Shown here piece after piece: positions 12,166-22,153 of a DNA stretch of 46,797 nucleotides. Position 1 is the stretch's first letter, and the number at the start of each line of letters is the position of its first letter. Below the pieces are notes generated by a model, which was given only the letters and a program-made list of their open reading frames with translations, was not told where the DNA came from and did no database searches. Source of the DNA: Gyrodactylus bullatarudis (Eukaryota; Platyhelminthes; Monogenea; Gyrodactylidea; Gyrodactylidae); assembly GCA_012064415.1 (NCBI GenBank), contig SSNU01000043.1:103538-150334 (forward strand). The letters are read 5' to 3'. Position numbers and translations under genes: made by a program.

Positions 12166-13695
12166 CTAGGGAAGAGGATACTGTAGATTATTGCATTGAG
12201 ACGTAGATTCAACTACTTGCTCATTTTGTTCACTAATTGGATTGACCACATTATTCTCTGCAATTTGGGTTGAGCTAGCAACAGGACTCTCTGCTAATAA
12301 CTTTGCAACCTTTGATAACTTTTTCTTGTTCGTAAACCGCTTCTTACCTGTGAAACCCAATTGTGTAGCTAATTCTTTTTGCTTGCACAAATCAGGCTTA
12401 AGTACCTTGATATAATGGGTTTCGGCCTTTCCCAGGACTTGTTCTCTCACAATACGACATTCACTTGGATTGGCTTGGAACAAGATGCTGAAATTGCTCA
12501 CATCAGCAGTGTGATTTGATGCCATCAGATGTTCTTGTACCGCCGACCCAATGTTTCCCGTTCTCAGATGCTCCTTTATTCGCGCCTTCACAGGTCTCAC
12601 TGTTTGGCCGACGTAGGCAGATCCACATTTACATTTGAACAAATAAATTACTCCCTTCTTTTCCAACCAGGGTACTGGATCTTTGTTAAGGTCGGGAATT
12701 AACTTAGTTGTTTTTGGTAAAATACTGAGTTTGTGGCCAGGGAACGTCTTTTTTGTAATCTCGAACAGCTTGTTATTCAAGATTTGATGTGCTGCATCTC
12801 CTTTGAAAGGCAACTTCAAATAAATTGGAGTCAATTCATCAACTTCTTTTTCAGCTTTTGATCTCAGGTTCGAGTGCTTATCGACAAAAGCTTCAGGATA
12901 ACCATCTGACATTAGAAGTTCTTTCAGAATCAATCTGTCTTTACTTTTGTTGGCTTCCGAAGATAATCTTTCGATTTTCAAAAATTCGTTTCTTACTAGA
13001 CTTTTCTTCTGGCAAGCTGGACTGAAACTCAGGAAAGGCATAAAATGAGAAGGAACTGACTTTTTCCTATATATACTCGTCTGTGCAATTTCACTACTTT
13101 TTGTGACCAGAACATCTAGGAAATTTAGTGACATATTTTTCTCATCTTCCTTAGTAAATTCAATATTTGGATGCATTGAATTTAGATTTGAAAGGATTGA
13201 ATTAACGTCTTTGCTCTGATCCAGGACTAAAAAAGTGTCATCTAGATACCGTGCGTACAATCGGGCTTCTGCAATGAGAGTGTTCATTTCACGAGATTCT
13301 AGAGAGGCAAAAAATATGTCAGCCAAAAGAGGACCAATTGGACTTCCCATTGCGACTCCGTCTATCTGCTTGAAGAAAAAACCACTGAATCTGAAATCGA
13401 TATTTTGCACTGTCATCATGATAAGTTCACAGACTATTTGGGAAGGAACACTACAAATGGAGGGAAAATAATCAAGCTTTTCACCGATAAACTTAACAGT
13501 TTCCCCCAGAGGGACATTGGTGAATAAGGAGCTAACATCAAATGATACCATTTTTGTTGATTCAAAATTCACATCTCTGAGCTTCGATACGAATTCCATT
13601 GAATTTTTCACTGAATGCTTGCACAATTCGTTTCGCAATGGTGTTAGAGTTTCTGTTAGCCACTTTACAACTTTGTGCTGGGGGGTGGCAGACAT
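12166..13695 (-). pseudogene. Penelope-like reverse transcriptase with GIY-YIG endonuclease, truncated
   Basis: Frame of about 509 residues from the ATG at 13695; the same frame runs upstream through CEKFRPILD to a TGA in the flanking repeat. RT motifs are visible: FDVSSLFTNVPL, DGVAMGSPIGPLLADIF, and the catalytic box YARYLDDTFLV. Near residue 345 comes the GIY-YIG nuclease: GVIYLFKCKCGSAYVGQT, then VKARIKEHLRTG. The order RT then GIY-YIG is diagnostic for Penelope-like elements. The N-terminal part is absent. After the stop at 12166 the neighbouring frame reads on in coding style to about 11930, with a basic run KKGRKRKS, so a one-base frameshift has probably cut off the C-terminus. Otherwise there are no stops across 1.5 kb, suggesting a young insertion. 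Confidence 0.9.
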
Positions 13696-13712
13696 ATCAA
13701 GGATGGGTCTGA

Positions 13713-13945
13713 ATTTTTCACATTTTGGAAACGGTTGTCAAATTAGACCCCTTTTTCGAAACAACTTTTAATTCATTGGTCGAAAATTTCCCGAATTCTT
13801 ATTGGTCGAGAGAAGTAGAGATTAGAAGAGTGCAAATCCCTTTTGGTCAATTTTTAATCAATTGATTACTTTGCTTAACCGTAACTGAAAAAAATACCAT
13901 TTCAAAAGGTGAATTGTCAGTGACAAAGCGGATGAAAATAGAATT
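13713..13945 (+). repeat. 233-bp direct repeat, right copy
   Basis: Perfect copy of 11560-11792. It sits between the truncated 5' edge of the retroelement and the 3' end of TASP1, whose stop lies 31 bp further on. Confidence 0.9.
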
Positions 13946-13976
13946 GTAATAAATATTTATTTAAATGCCAATATTT

Positions 13977-15026
13977 TTAAAATTTTGTAGCAAAAACAGA
14001 TATTGCAGTCTCTTTTTCCTTTGATTTTCTTGAAATCTTCACTTCTGAGGAATATTTGCCTCTCGAGTTTACAAAGCAATAACCATAACCCATTGATTGT
14101 GTAGTGTGAGCGCAGAATAACTCTAGAATATCTTCCGACTTGTTAAAGTTCAATCCCACCACACCAACATATTTTCGATTGGTTTCGTTTTGAAGGAATT
14201 CTGAGTAGAGAAAATCATCTTTCATTGTTTTTTCCAATGTTTCAGACGAATTCAAGGAGTTAATCAAATTTTGTCCCATTTTCTTGGCCAGACATGTTCG
14301 CACTATTTGTTCTCCTGTTCCGCTGGAAACAATTCCAATGTTTTTTTCTGCCCATAAACCTGCTCCGTAGATACACGAATGTCCGATACGGCCTTCTCTT
14401 TTGAGAGCTATTCCCCCACTTGAAGAAACTGTGATAATTTTTCCATCGTCAGAGAGTAAAACTAGGCCAATCGTATCATTTCTCTGACGCTTAGAGCTGG
14501 GAATATATTCTTCCTCTTTATCTTCAGCAAGAAGTAAAGAATATTTTTTCCAATAATTGTAAGCTGATTGGTGAATCAAATCTCTCTCTTCCACTAATTC
14601 CATCTCTAAATCCTTGGCAATAAATTCTTCTGCACCAGGACCAACTAGAAAAGCTGGAAAGATACGACCAATCGATGAAACAGGACGTTCAATTTGAGCT
14701 TGAAGGAATCTAATAGCTACAGTACCCGGATTTTTCACATGTTTCAAGCATCCTAAAGCAGCGAATCTGAGTGATGAGCTTTCCATAGCAGCAGATTCGC
14801 ATTCAATATTGCCATTTTGCGTCAGGTTACTTCCATAGCCAGAATTCGTTAGGTGAGAGTTTTCTATACTATCTATAATGAAAGATGCCAAATCATATAG
14901 TGATATATCATTCCTGGTAAGAAATTTGAATTTATCAACAACTGTTGAACATAGATTGAGATATTCTTTTTCTTTAGCAAGGGATTGATATCCCGCTCCG
15001 ATGTGAAAAATGAGAGCAAATCTCAT
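13977..15026 (-). CDS. TASP1: Threonine aspartase 1 (taspase-1)
   Basis: Taspase-1 is an N-terminal-threonine protease of the Ntn-hydrolase, asparaginase-2-like family. In animals it cleaves MLL-type histone methyltransferases and TFIIA after Asp in a QxD/G context. The precursor cleaves itself before a Thr. Here the unspliced frame gives 349 aa from the ATG at 15026, the first in-frame ATG ahead of the conserved HIGAGYQS. Visible family blocks are SHLTNSGYGSNL, GNIECESAAM, KNPGTVAIRFL, the autocleavage site ND-TIGLV with Thr near residue 185, SSSGGIALKREGRIGH, YGAGLWAE and SSGTGEQIVRT. A basic segment (SSKRQR) just before the cleavage site fits the usual nuclear localisation region. The start codon is only 23 bp from that of C1D on the other strand, so the promoter must be shared. 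Confidence 0.92.
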   Translation of the reverse strand: MRFALIFHIGAGYQSLAKEKEYLNLCSTVVDKFKFLTRNDISLYDLASFIIDSIENSHLTNSGYGSNLTQNGNIECESAAMESSSLRFAALGCLKHVKNPGTVAIRFLQAQIERPVSSIGRIFPAFLVGPGAEEFIAKDLEMELVEERDLIHQSAYNYWKKYSLLLAEDKEEEYIPSSKRQRNDTIGLVLLSDDGKIITVSSSGGIALKREGRIGHSCIYGAGLWAEKNIGIVSSGTGEQIVRTCLAKKMGQNLINSLNSSETLEKTMKDDFLYSEFLQNETNRKYVGVVGLNFNKSEDILELFCAHTTQSMGYGYCFVNSRGKYSSEVKISRKSKEKETAISVFATKF

Positions 15027-15049
15027 TGTTGCCACTTTTTGTTTAAATC
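15027..15049. promoter_or_regulatory. 23-bp divergent intergenic space between TASP1 and C1D
   Basis: The two start codons point away from each other with only 23 bases between them. Any promoter elements must overlap the opposite gene's coding sequence or first exon. No TATA box is visible in the gap. Confidence 0.5.
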
Positions 15050-15480
15050 ATGAAAGAAAATGAAATTCCAAGTGAGGTCAAGACTACTTTAGCTGAATTC
15101 GGCCAGCGTCTCGAAGAAATAGGTGATCTTGTAGAATTTATCTCAAACAAATCGGATGAATTGAGCAAATTAGTAAGTTTTTTTTACTGATTTCAAACAG
15201 TCCAAAATTGAGTATGTCAAAGTCAAAGCAGCTATTGGATACGCCACCAACGCATTATTCTATAGTAATTCTAAACAATAAACTTTTAGTTCTCCTAAGA
15301 TCTCAAGGCATTCAGACTGATAACCATCCTGTCCGTAAGGAGATGGATCGTATGATCAAAATTCTAAAAAGGTGCCAATCTTTAGCAGAAAAACACGCTC
15401 CGAGAAAGACAACATTGAATGTTGAAGCTACCGGAAGGGTTTTAAAAGCTGCTCTCTGGCAATCGTCTCAAAAGAAATGA
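15050..15480 (+). CDS. C1D: C1D nuclear exosome cofactor (Rrp47 family)
   Basis: C1D/Rrp47 binds the exosome nuclease Rrp6/EXOSC10 and structured RNA in the nucleus and is needed for 5.8S rRNA and snoRNA 3' processing. Exons 15050-15172, 15201-15264 and 15290-15480 give 125 aa, close to the 141 aa of human C1D. Matches to the family: a helical Sas10/C1D domain with SKIEYVKVKAAIGYATNALFY, then LLRSQGIQTDNHPVRKEMDRM, and the C-terminal LKAALW. The introns are 28 bp and 25 bp. Neither is a multiple of three, and removing both is needed to join the conserved blocks, so they are well supported. The downstream gene on the other strand ends 161 bp beyond. Confidence 0.9.
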
Positions 15481-15641
15481 ATTTACATTTAAATAAATTT
15501 TATGATTAATAATAGTTCTATTTTACTATCAAATACAAGACTAATAGCCATAAAGTAAAGGTACATACAAAATTGTATTACAAATCTGAAATTTAATAAT
15601 CTTTATATAAAATAATCCTAATATAACATTGAATTTGCTGG

Positions 15642-16706
15642 TTAGAATAATCTCTCTTCTCGTGTCTTTGAGGGTTTCTCTGCCTCTGTAATCGGCAATG
15701 CCCACATTTTTATTTGATCATGAGAATTTGGATCAAAATGAGGGATGTCCATATCCAAGGCACTGATAAGCTTTTCAAAAAATTCATCACATTTGACTCT
15801 AAATAAGTACTTTGCAAGACCATCCTTACACGTTGGCTGTAGTGTATTTATAGCCAATCGGACATTCAAATGGTCAACATTAACAAGAGTCTTAGAGGAC
15901 TTTCCCAAGCCATCAGGCCAAAGGAATGAATAGTTACGAAGAACTGTTAAAGAACTTCCCACGCAAATTATCAACTGAGCTGGTTCATCTTTTTCTTCTA
16001 TAATTTCAAGATTGACATCCTGGGAACCGTGTACAGCTTTACATGCTTCGTCTAGGCGATAAATAGTCTTTAAACCGAATGAATTTTGCTTTTCAAAATA
16101 GTGAACGATAACATCGTGTAGCAGAGGTAGATTACGATCCTTTGACCATAAAGTGAAAGCTGCTCTTCTGTACATTCGCATCATAGAGACTTTTGAAATT
16201 TTTTTATTTGCCCTCTTACTAATATAGAATTTTATCAAGTTTTCAATACGAACATTCAGATCGTCCTTTGCACACCTGGGGCAGACACGACCAGTCAAAT
16301 GTCGCGATCTACCAGTAGTTTCAGCAACATCAAAAGAGCGAAAAAATTCAAAATTACATTGATGACAAATTTCTATGAAGAGATTACCATGTATTTCAGA
16401 TAATTTCTCTCTGGGTAATCCACTTCGTAGATGCAACCCATCAACATTTTGCGATACAACATGACGAACGTATTCATTTTTCACAAGAGTCTGTATGGCC
16501 ATATGGGTTAGTGTAGGCTTTGCAGAAGTAGCTTCAACTAGTCGGAGTTTAGGTAGCTTAGTCTTCTTTTTATTGTACAATCCATTTGTGCCTCTGTAAT
16601 CTGGAATGTTGGCTGACGTACTGATTCCGGCACCAGTGAAAATGACTATTCGCCCTTTACAAGCTTTAAAATATTTCAGGAAATCTTCGAAAACAGCCTC
16701 ATCCAT
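15642..16706 (-). CDS. SIRT7: Sirtuin, SIRT7-like NAD-dependent deacylase
   Basis: NAD-dependent protein deacylase of the class IV sirtuins; SIRT7 acts on chromatin and in the nucleolus. Intact 354-aa frame. NAD-binding motifs: VIFTGAGISTSANIPDYRG, SQNVDGLHLRSGLPR, catalytic His in SEIHGN, zinc cysteines CHQC and CPRC, then ICVGSSLTVL. The HVVSQN-DGLHLRSGLPR block and the TGR-CPRC spacing are specific to SIRT6/7 and closest to SIRT7. The protein begins almost at the Rossmann fold and lacks the N-terminal extension of vertebrate SIRT7. About 60 extra basic and aromatic residues lie between the second zinc pair and a divergent HYFE (usually HFGE). Activity is therefore not assured. An upstream exon cannot be excluded. 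Confidence 0.88.
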   Translation of the reverse strand: MDEAVFEDFLKYFKACKGRIVIFTGAGISTSANIPDYRGTNGLYNKKKTKLPKLRLVEATSAKPTLTHMAIQTLVKNEYVRHVVSQNVDGLHLRSGLPREKLSEIHGNLFIEICHQCNFEFFRSFDVAETTGRSRHLTGRVCPRCAKDDLNVRIENLIKFYISKRANKKISKVSMMRMYRRAAFTLWSKDRNLPLLHDVIVHYFEKQNSFGLKTIYRLDEACKAVHGSQDVNLEIIEEKDEPAQLIICVGSSLTVLRNYSFLWPDGLGKSSKTLVNVDHLNVRLAINTLQPTCKDGLAKYLFRVKCDEFFEKLISALDMDIPHFDPNSHDQIKMWALPITEAEKPSKTREERLF

Positions 16707-18084
16707 ACCTTTTGTTGACAGTTGAGTAAGGCTTGAAGTAGAATTTTTTAAAAATATTCAAAGTATGAATATAACAAAACAAGTAACCATCATACAACAA
16801 CTCAAATAATTGTTTTAATTGAAACTGTCAGGAGAATTCAATTTTTAAAAAAATATTTTTTAACTCGAAGTAAATTTATACATTATATTGTTATTGTAAA
16901 ATAATGATATGAAAAGTTTTCATTGAAAGCTATTAATTTCACTACAAGCAATCGCAAATCACAATAATAATAATTGAAAAACATCTTCCAGTGGATATAC
17001 AAAATTTAATTAATATTACTTGAAAGTAACGATTGAATTACGTTTATCAATAAATTTCATGGGCTCATCAGAGCTAATTTTATTCATTCAAATTACTACC
17101 TTTACAAAAAATGGTCAAAATGCTCCAGAGACTGACTCAAGATAATAGTATATATTTTAGGAAATATCGCACCTAGCCCAATGGGCTAAGCCTATTCACT
17201 ATCTAAAATAGGTCTTAAGAAAAATCATACTTGTACAAAAATGATGCCATTCAAAAATTCTCTGTCTCATTCCTCGATCACGTATCTCAATATTGTCTCG
17301 TCTATTGAAGATCTTGGACTTTTTTAGGATCTCTTAGAATTCAAATTTAAAAAATTCTCACAAAATATGATGTAAATGTTTTTCTTAAGAAAAAAGCACT
17401 CTTCTACTGATCAAGTCACTCATTTCTCCTCACCTTGACTATTATTTGTGATCTCTTGAGTGGAAATTCGAAAAATAGGAAATAACCCCTCATACAAAGA
17501 ATTGCTTATGAACTCAAACCTTCACCCTCTTTGGCTCAGACGAATTTCTTCCCCAGCTACTCTATACTCCGAATATGCGTCTTCGCCCAATGGACAGATG
17601 ACAATCTCAGATGATCAAACAGTTTTTCTTCCTAAATTAAACGTACACCTCCCCCAAGATTTCATATTTATTAAAAAAATTTTGATTCAATAAACACTTA
17701 TCAGGTTTGTACCATAACTATTTGATGTTCTAAGAAGAGAACCTACCCATTTTCTTTTGTGTCATTGGATAAAGGAGTACTTAGCCTAACAAAGTTTATT
17801 AGACCTGAAAGTAATCCTTTTCTCTCCCATGCCCTTTAAGATCTGAATTTTTCATAGAGATCTAACAGAGTAGCAATTTAAGAATGATTCAATAAAGATT
17901 TAATGACTAAAATTTTATTTAAATGGAATCGCAGTTGGCCAAACTCTTTTTGTAAAGAGTTTTTATCAGTATACAGTTGTATTCTTCAAAAGGTTACCCC
18001 TGGAGTGAGAATTGAAAATGAAAAAAAGACTTTATCAGTGTTGTGTCATGCTGTCGAAAGTTTATTTGTGAGATAAAAGAGAAA
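16707..18084. other. Intergenic region with an open fragment and small hairpins
   Basis: No complete gene. At 17174-17219 there are two small adjacent inverted repeats (TAGCCCA/TGGGCTA, and GCCTATT/AATAGG). A frame at 17460-17693 resembles the fragment at the left window edge and is listed separately. DNA around 17715-17790 resembles 19110-19245 (shared runs around TTTGATGTTC and TTGTGTCATTG), suggesting a dispersed repeat. Confidence 0.4.
17460..17693 (+). other. Open fragment similar to the left-edge frame
   Basis: A 77-codon plus-strand frame without a convincing start contains LHPLWLRRISSPATLYSEY and ends LNVHLPQDF..., then TAA. The left-edge frame at 2-151 has PIWLRRLSSSVILYNTY and NILPLQ at matching places. 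The two may be fragments of one duplicated gene or of a transposable element. Function unknown. Confidence 0.3.
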
Positions 18085-18661
18085 TCAATCTTCCTTCATG
18101 GACCCAACAACAGAACATGCAATTCGTTTACCAGAGTTTCCAGTAGCTTCACTTCCACTGTCTCCCCCTTGACCGAGATCATCTATTTTCTCATGGATAA
18201 CGACAGCCCTCCCGAGAAAATTCGTTCGGCCATCAATTTCTCCGTCGACTGTGATATCTAATTTGATTTTTCCATCTCCATCCGCTTCAATATTGCCGAG
18301 GTCACCAACATGTCGCTCACCGCTCGTTTCACTTCCATGTTTCCTACAAAAATTTATAATGAAAAAAGCGTCTTATATACTTTGTAAATGGATTGTAATG
18401 GCCCCCAGCGGCTAGACAATTATCACGGACATCACCAAACTCATGAACATGGAAGCCGTGTTTCGAGTTGGGATCTAATCCTTCAAGTTCTCCTGTTATT
18501 TTCACCTTCCCGCCTTCTTGAGTGAAGATTGCGTTTCCTTTAATTTTCTCTCCATTGAAATTGGCAACTGCTTTTTTAGTTGAGCCAAATCTGACACAAG
18601 CCTGCGTCAAAAAGATCATACAAAAGAATATGGGAAGGAACCCTTTTGAAAGTGAAAGCAT
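18085..18661 (-). CDS. Secreted Cu/Zn superoxide dismutase
   Basis: Converts superoxide to oxygen and hydrogen peroxide. Exons 18661-18381 and 18343-18085, intron 37 bp, 179 aa. A signal peptide (FLPIFFCMIFLTQA) makes it the extracellular form. All active-site residues are present: copper ligands in GFHVHEFGD, the bridging and zinc histidines in GGHYNP, KKHG and RHVGDLG (with the zinc Asp), and the last copper His in VVIHEK. The structural disulfide cysteines are in RDNCLAAGG and RIACSVVG. The catalytic Arg region reads GNSGKRIACS, as expected. A CAG at 18672-18670 preceded by a pyrimidine run lies 8 bases before the ATG. Confidence 0.94.
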
Positions 18662-21600
18662 GATATTTACTGAATGAAACCCACTTGGATTGAATCGTTT
18701 ATTTAAGCTGTATGAGCCAAGTTCTCATTGGTTGAGTAAGAATTGCTTTGGAAGTCTAAAATGTAGGTGATGAAATCCTTCTCAGAGCACATGTAGAGAA
18801 ATTCTTTGTTGTGAGGTAAAAAATCAACAAAAGTACCTCCAAATGATAATAATAATAACTTATTATTAATAAGCTTCAATTCGGTGAGTCAAATAGATGC
18901 TAGAGAGGACACCCTTCTTCTCAAATTCAGGATTCTTTCATTGTAGCTAATTCGTAATAAATAAGTTTATAAGGATTTTTTTAGCTAAAACGTGCAGAAA
19001 GGGCTGAGGAAAATACAACGACAGACCTGTAATAATTTCAGTATGCATTGGAATCTCTGAAGTCTAAAATCTCAGCTATATCGTTCGTGAGAAACTCAAA
19101 GACAGCATCCTATAAACATTTGATGTTCATCTCATAAACTATTCAATCTATTTCATTTTAGATCTACACTCCATCCTTTTACTGTATTCGAAAAGTTTCC
19201 CAAAATAACCACCTATTTTCAATTGTGTCATTGAGTTCTATATTTATATGAGTTGACTAGAAACAAAACAACGTAACAAATGAGTTTGTCGCCAAATAAA
19301 ACAGTTTAACTACTATATCGATCTTAATCTCAAATTCTAAAATCATAAAGCAAATTGATTTTTAAAAAAACTCCTGAAAATATAACAAAACTAGCCATGC
19401 AAATCAAAAATGAAGAACTCACCCTGGTAAGAAATCCAACTTGGATAAATGATTACTTGATGCCTAACCATTTTGGCTTTTATTCGCATGTACCTGTAGA
19501 AAAAGAATTTTCAGAGTCCTTTATTATTACAGAATTAAGAATTGGAATAAACAAAACATATAGAATACCCTGATAAAATGGATGGACTCAAATGAATAAT
19601 TCTACAGAATTTGTATTTGTTCTGGAAAGAACTGTATTCAAAAATTTTATAAAAAAACAAATTCGATTCAAAATGAACCTGTTACATACAGAAAATATAT
19701 ATTTCTGTAGCTAATTTGAAGGTTTATTGATTTTTCGGTTCCTTCCAAAATTAAAAACACTCATTGATTTTAAAATTCACTTCTCATCTTTAGTATTCGA
19801 CCCTGGGCTGAATAAAACATTGAACTACCACGTGGAGAGAAGAATGAAGGTAGATATTTAATCAACTGAATATATAAGTTTTACTGCTAATACTTATGTA
19901 GAAATATTCACTTGATTATCATAAATGTATGATAATCCCCAAGTAACTCCAGTTAAAGCAGTGCTTTTCCTCTATACAATACGGAATTGCACCCGGTTTA
20001 CAGTGATGAAAAGACAGTAAGAATTTTATTTATGCTAAAATCTTTGCTTGAGTTCCTATAACCCTAATATATATGTTATTATTAGAATATGAGCTATTTA
20101 TTAAACTACTTCAAAGTAAATACACATAAGGAAGTTTGAATTCATTTAGAATTTCTAAATATGACTCATTTAAAATAAGATTAACTGAGAAAGTTTGCTG
20201 AAACCATCAACTTTCTATCTAATTCTTTAAAGAGAAAACAGACTCATTTGAAATATCTGAAGATTTTTGTCTCTAGAAAAGAAATAGCCATATTTGTGTG
20301 TTGATTTCATATAGGATTAATTCCAAAAAACACCCCAGTTTTTCCAAGAATGATTCCAAAAATTTTCAAAAGAAAATAATTTTATTCAACACCAAATTTC
20401 ATAACACTTTTTGCTATTGATTTTTTACGACTTTTTTACATGGTCCTCCACGTTTTTATTTATTTTGTTCAGGTTCCGACTCCTTCAGATTTTCGAAGTC
20501 ACAGAGCATGATAATCTCCGAGTAAGCAGCTTTCGAGGAAATCATTTGGGACATATTTTTCAGAAGAAACTTCTAACTTATTAGCCACGACACTCAGATG
20601 TTTACAGGGATATCCATTAATTTTTTGCAAAACTACAAGAGCCTTGTAGTTTGTTGAAATTGACAACGCTTCTTATTTCACTATTTCGATCTTGAGAAAC
20701 ATAAAATAAATCTTCTTTAAGGGTGAGGAATGCATCTATTGTCTGGCACCGGATGGTATAGACAATAGATGCATTCCTCACTGCCCCTAAGAGATGAACA
20801 CACTCTATTCCCATTTGTCAGAACTAGTTGAATGATTGCTATTGGCCTTTGTTATTATGTCCTCTAATTTTTCATGTATATAAATATATTAAGTCGGTGT
20901 TTGGTCCGAAGAGAACCGACGAAAATAAAGCTTTATTCACCAATCAACCTTCGTTCGTTCTTCAAACTAGCATGACTTCTAGTCAGCAACCTCCAAATAT
21001 TTCGTCTAGTACTTGACCTTAAAAATTAACCTTGTAACTCGTAGATTTAACACCCCCTTTTTACATTATGAGATATACTCATATACGAAATTGTGATTTT
21101 GAATGGATGCATTCAATAATTCAGAAAAATTAGAAGTTAAAATCCCAAAGCAGCATTTAGGAAATTCAAAATCGGCCCAATTTGAGTTGGAATTTCTAAT
21201 CTAAGCGGGTGCCGAATATATTCTCGGCATTTGCTCATGATGTACATAATTAATACTTTATTGATTTTTGGATGCCAAGACCCCAGATGAATGCACGTTG
21301 CTATGGAAAAATGATCATTTTATAAAGATGGAAGAATTAGCTGGAGATCTCTTCATTGGCAGTTACCCATAGTGATGATATTTATTAAAATATCATTACA
21401 AATTTATTTTTAAAAAACTGAGCATCTGGTGATCCTTCAAAAAATGTGAGTGATCATTGACTGTTGGAAATAATAATCATAATAATAGATTAATCTTTAA
21501 TCTTGGATGTCTATTAGAGGGTAGAGAGATTCAATTGTACTCTTGTGAAGACTGAAATGATCAATTAATGATTATCTAGCCATGCCAAATGATCGATAAT

Positions 21601-22153
21601 CGATCCGATTCTGGGAGGATTCTCTTTTGGATTTTCTTTATTAGCAGCAACTTTTGGAACTGTTCTCTACTGCATAAAAAGGACTGTAGAAGATTCTCGG
21701 ACTTGTTCTTATGACTCAATGCTCTTTTATCCAATGATGATGATACAGTTTTTTTTCAGTTTACGCATAAAACTCATTTCGATAAGCAGATGGATTTTCT
21801 AGCAATTTTATTAAAGTAAAGAGAGGTGAAAAAGTCTGATATCAGATTGAAATAACTTTTCTACTTTTATACAAACTATAGAGAAAGGGTAATATATACT
21901 AAATATAAATTTTATTATCCAATGTAGTTTTATTAGTATGAAGAAAACATGTGCGAATACACCTTGCGTGGGCGTTATACAAATTTCGAGTGAACTCTTC
22001 ACTTTCATTTGCATAACGAACAAGCATTGAGCGAATTCTTTATTCAAAAGTCAGCTCTCCTTTGTTCATAGTTCTATATACACTGTTTATGATAAGTATT
22101 TCTTCTTTACGTTAAGGAAAAGTCTCGAGAAGCCTACTCCAGAGCCTGCCGAA
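18662..22153. other. 3.5-kb region without a convincing gene
   Basis: AT-rich. It holds a perfect hairpin (20724-20780, listed separately). A short protein-like frame without an ATG lies at 19355-19573, and a 60-codon frame from 20837 ends SSQQPPNISSST. A membrane-like stretch (GGFSFGFSLLAATFGTVLYC) at about 21615-21680 has no start codon and no splice site that joins it to anything. None of these is supported enough to call a gene. Confidence 0.4.
20724..20780. repeat. Perfect 20-bp inverted repeat with 17-base loop
   Basis: Left arm 20724-20743 begins TGAGGAATGCATC; right arm 20761-20780 is its exact reverse complement. Bases 20744 and 20760 add one more pair, and outer GGG/CCC runs can extend the stem with a small bulge. 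The transcript of either strand would form a stable stem-loop of about 22 bp. It could be a microRNA-like precursor or the ends of a small insertion. Confidence 0.85.

Larger units (their letters stand above)
11793..13712 (-). mobile_element. 5'-truncated Penelope-like retroelement
   Basis: Minus-strand element made of a reverse transcriptase / GIY-YIG frame, a 3' region with a hammerhead-like motif, and a terminal segment of about 58 bases. Canonical Penelope-like proteins have 200 or more residues before the first RT motif; here the protein begins almost at FRPILD, exactly where the flanking 233-bp repeat starts, so the 5' part is missing. Location is between the plus-strand receptor and minus-strand TASP1, beyond the 3' ends of both. 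Confidence 0.88.

Noticed and set aside
12825..13771. Plus-strand frames of 66-84 codons inside the retroelement
   Set aside because: They are antisense to the reverse transcriptase frame and have no independent support.
17174..17219. Two adjacent small hairpins that suggested a tRNA
   Set aside because: The arms do not give a cloverleaf, and there is no T-loop GTTCRANNC box.
20617..20814. 65-codon minus-strand frame across the perfect hairpin
   Set aside because: It is best explained by the inverted repeat itself; no start context or similarity.
21610..21680. Hydrophobic frame GGFSFGFSLLAATFGTVLYC resembling a membrane span
   Set aside because: A stop lies just upstream, there is no ATG, and no acceptor or donor joins it in frame to a neighbour; AT-rich DNA often gives such frames.
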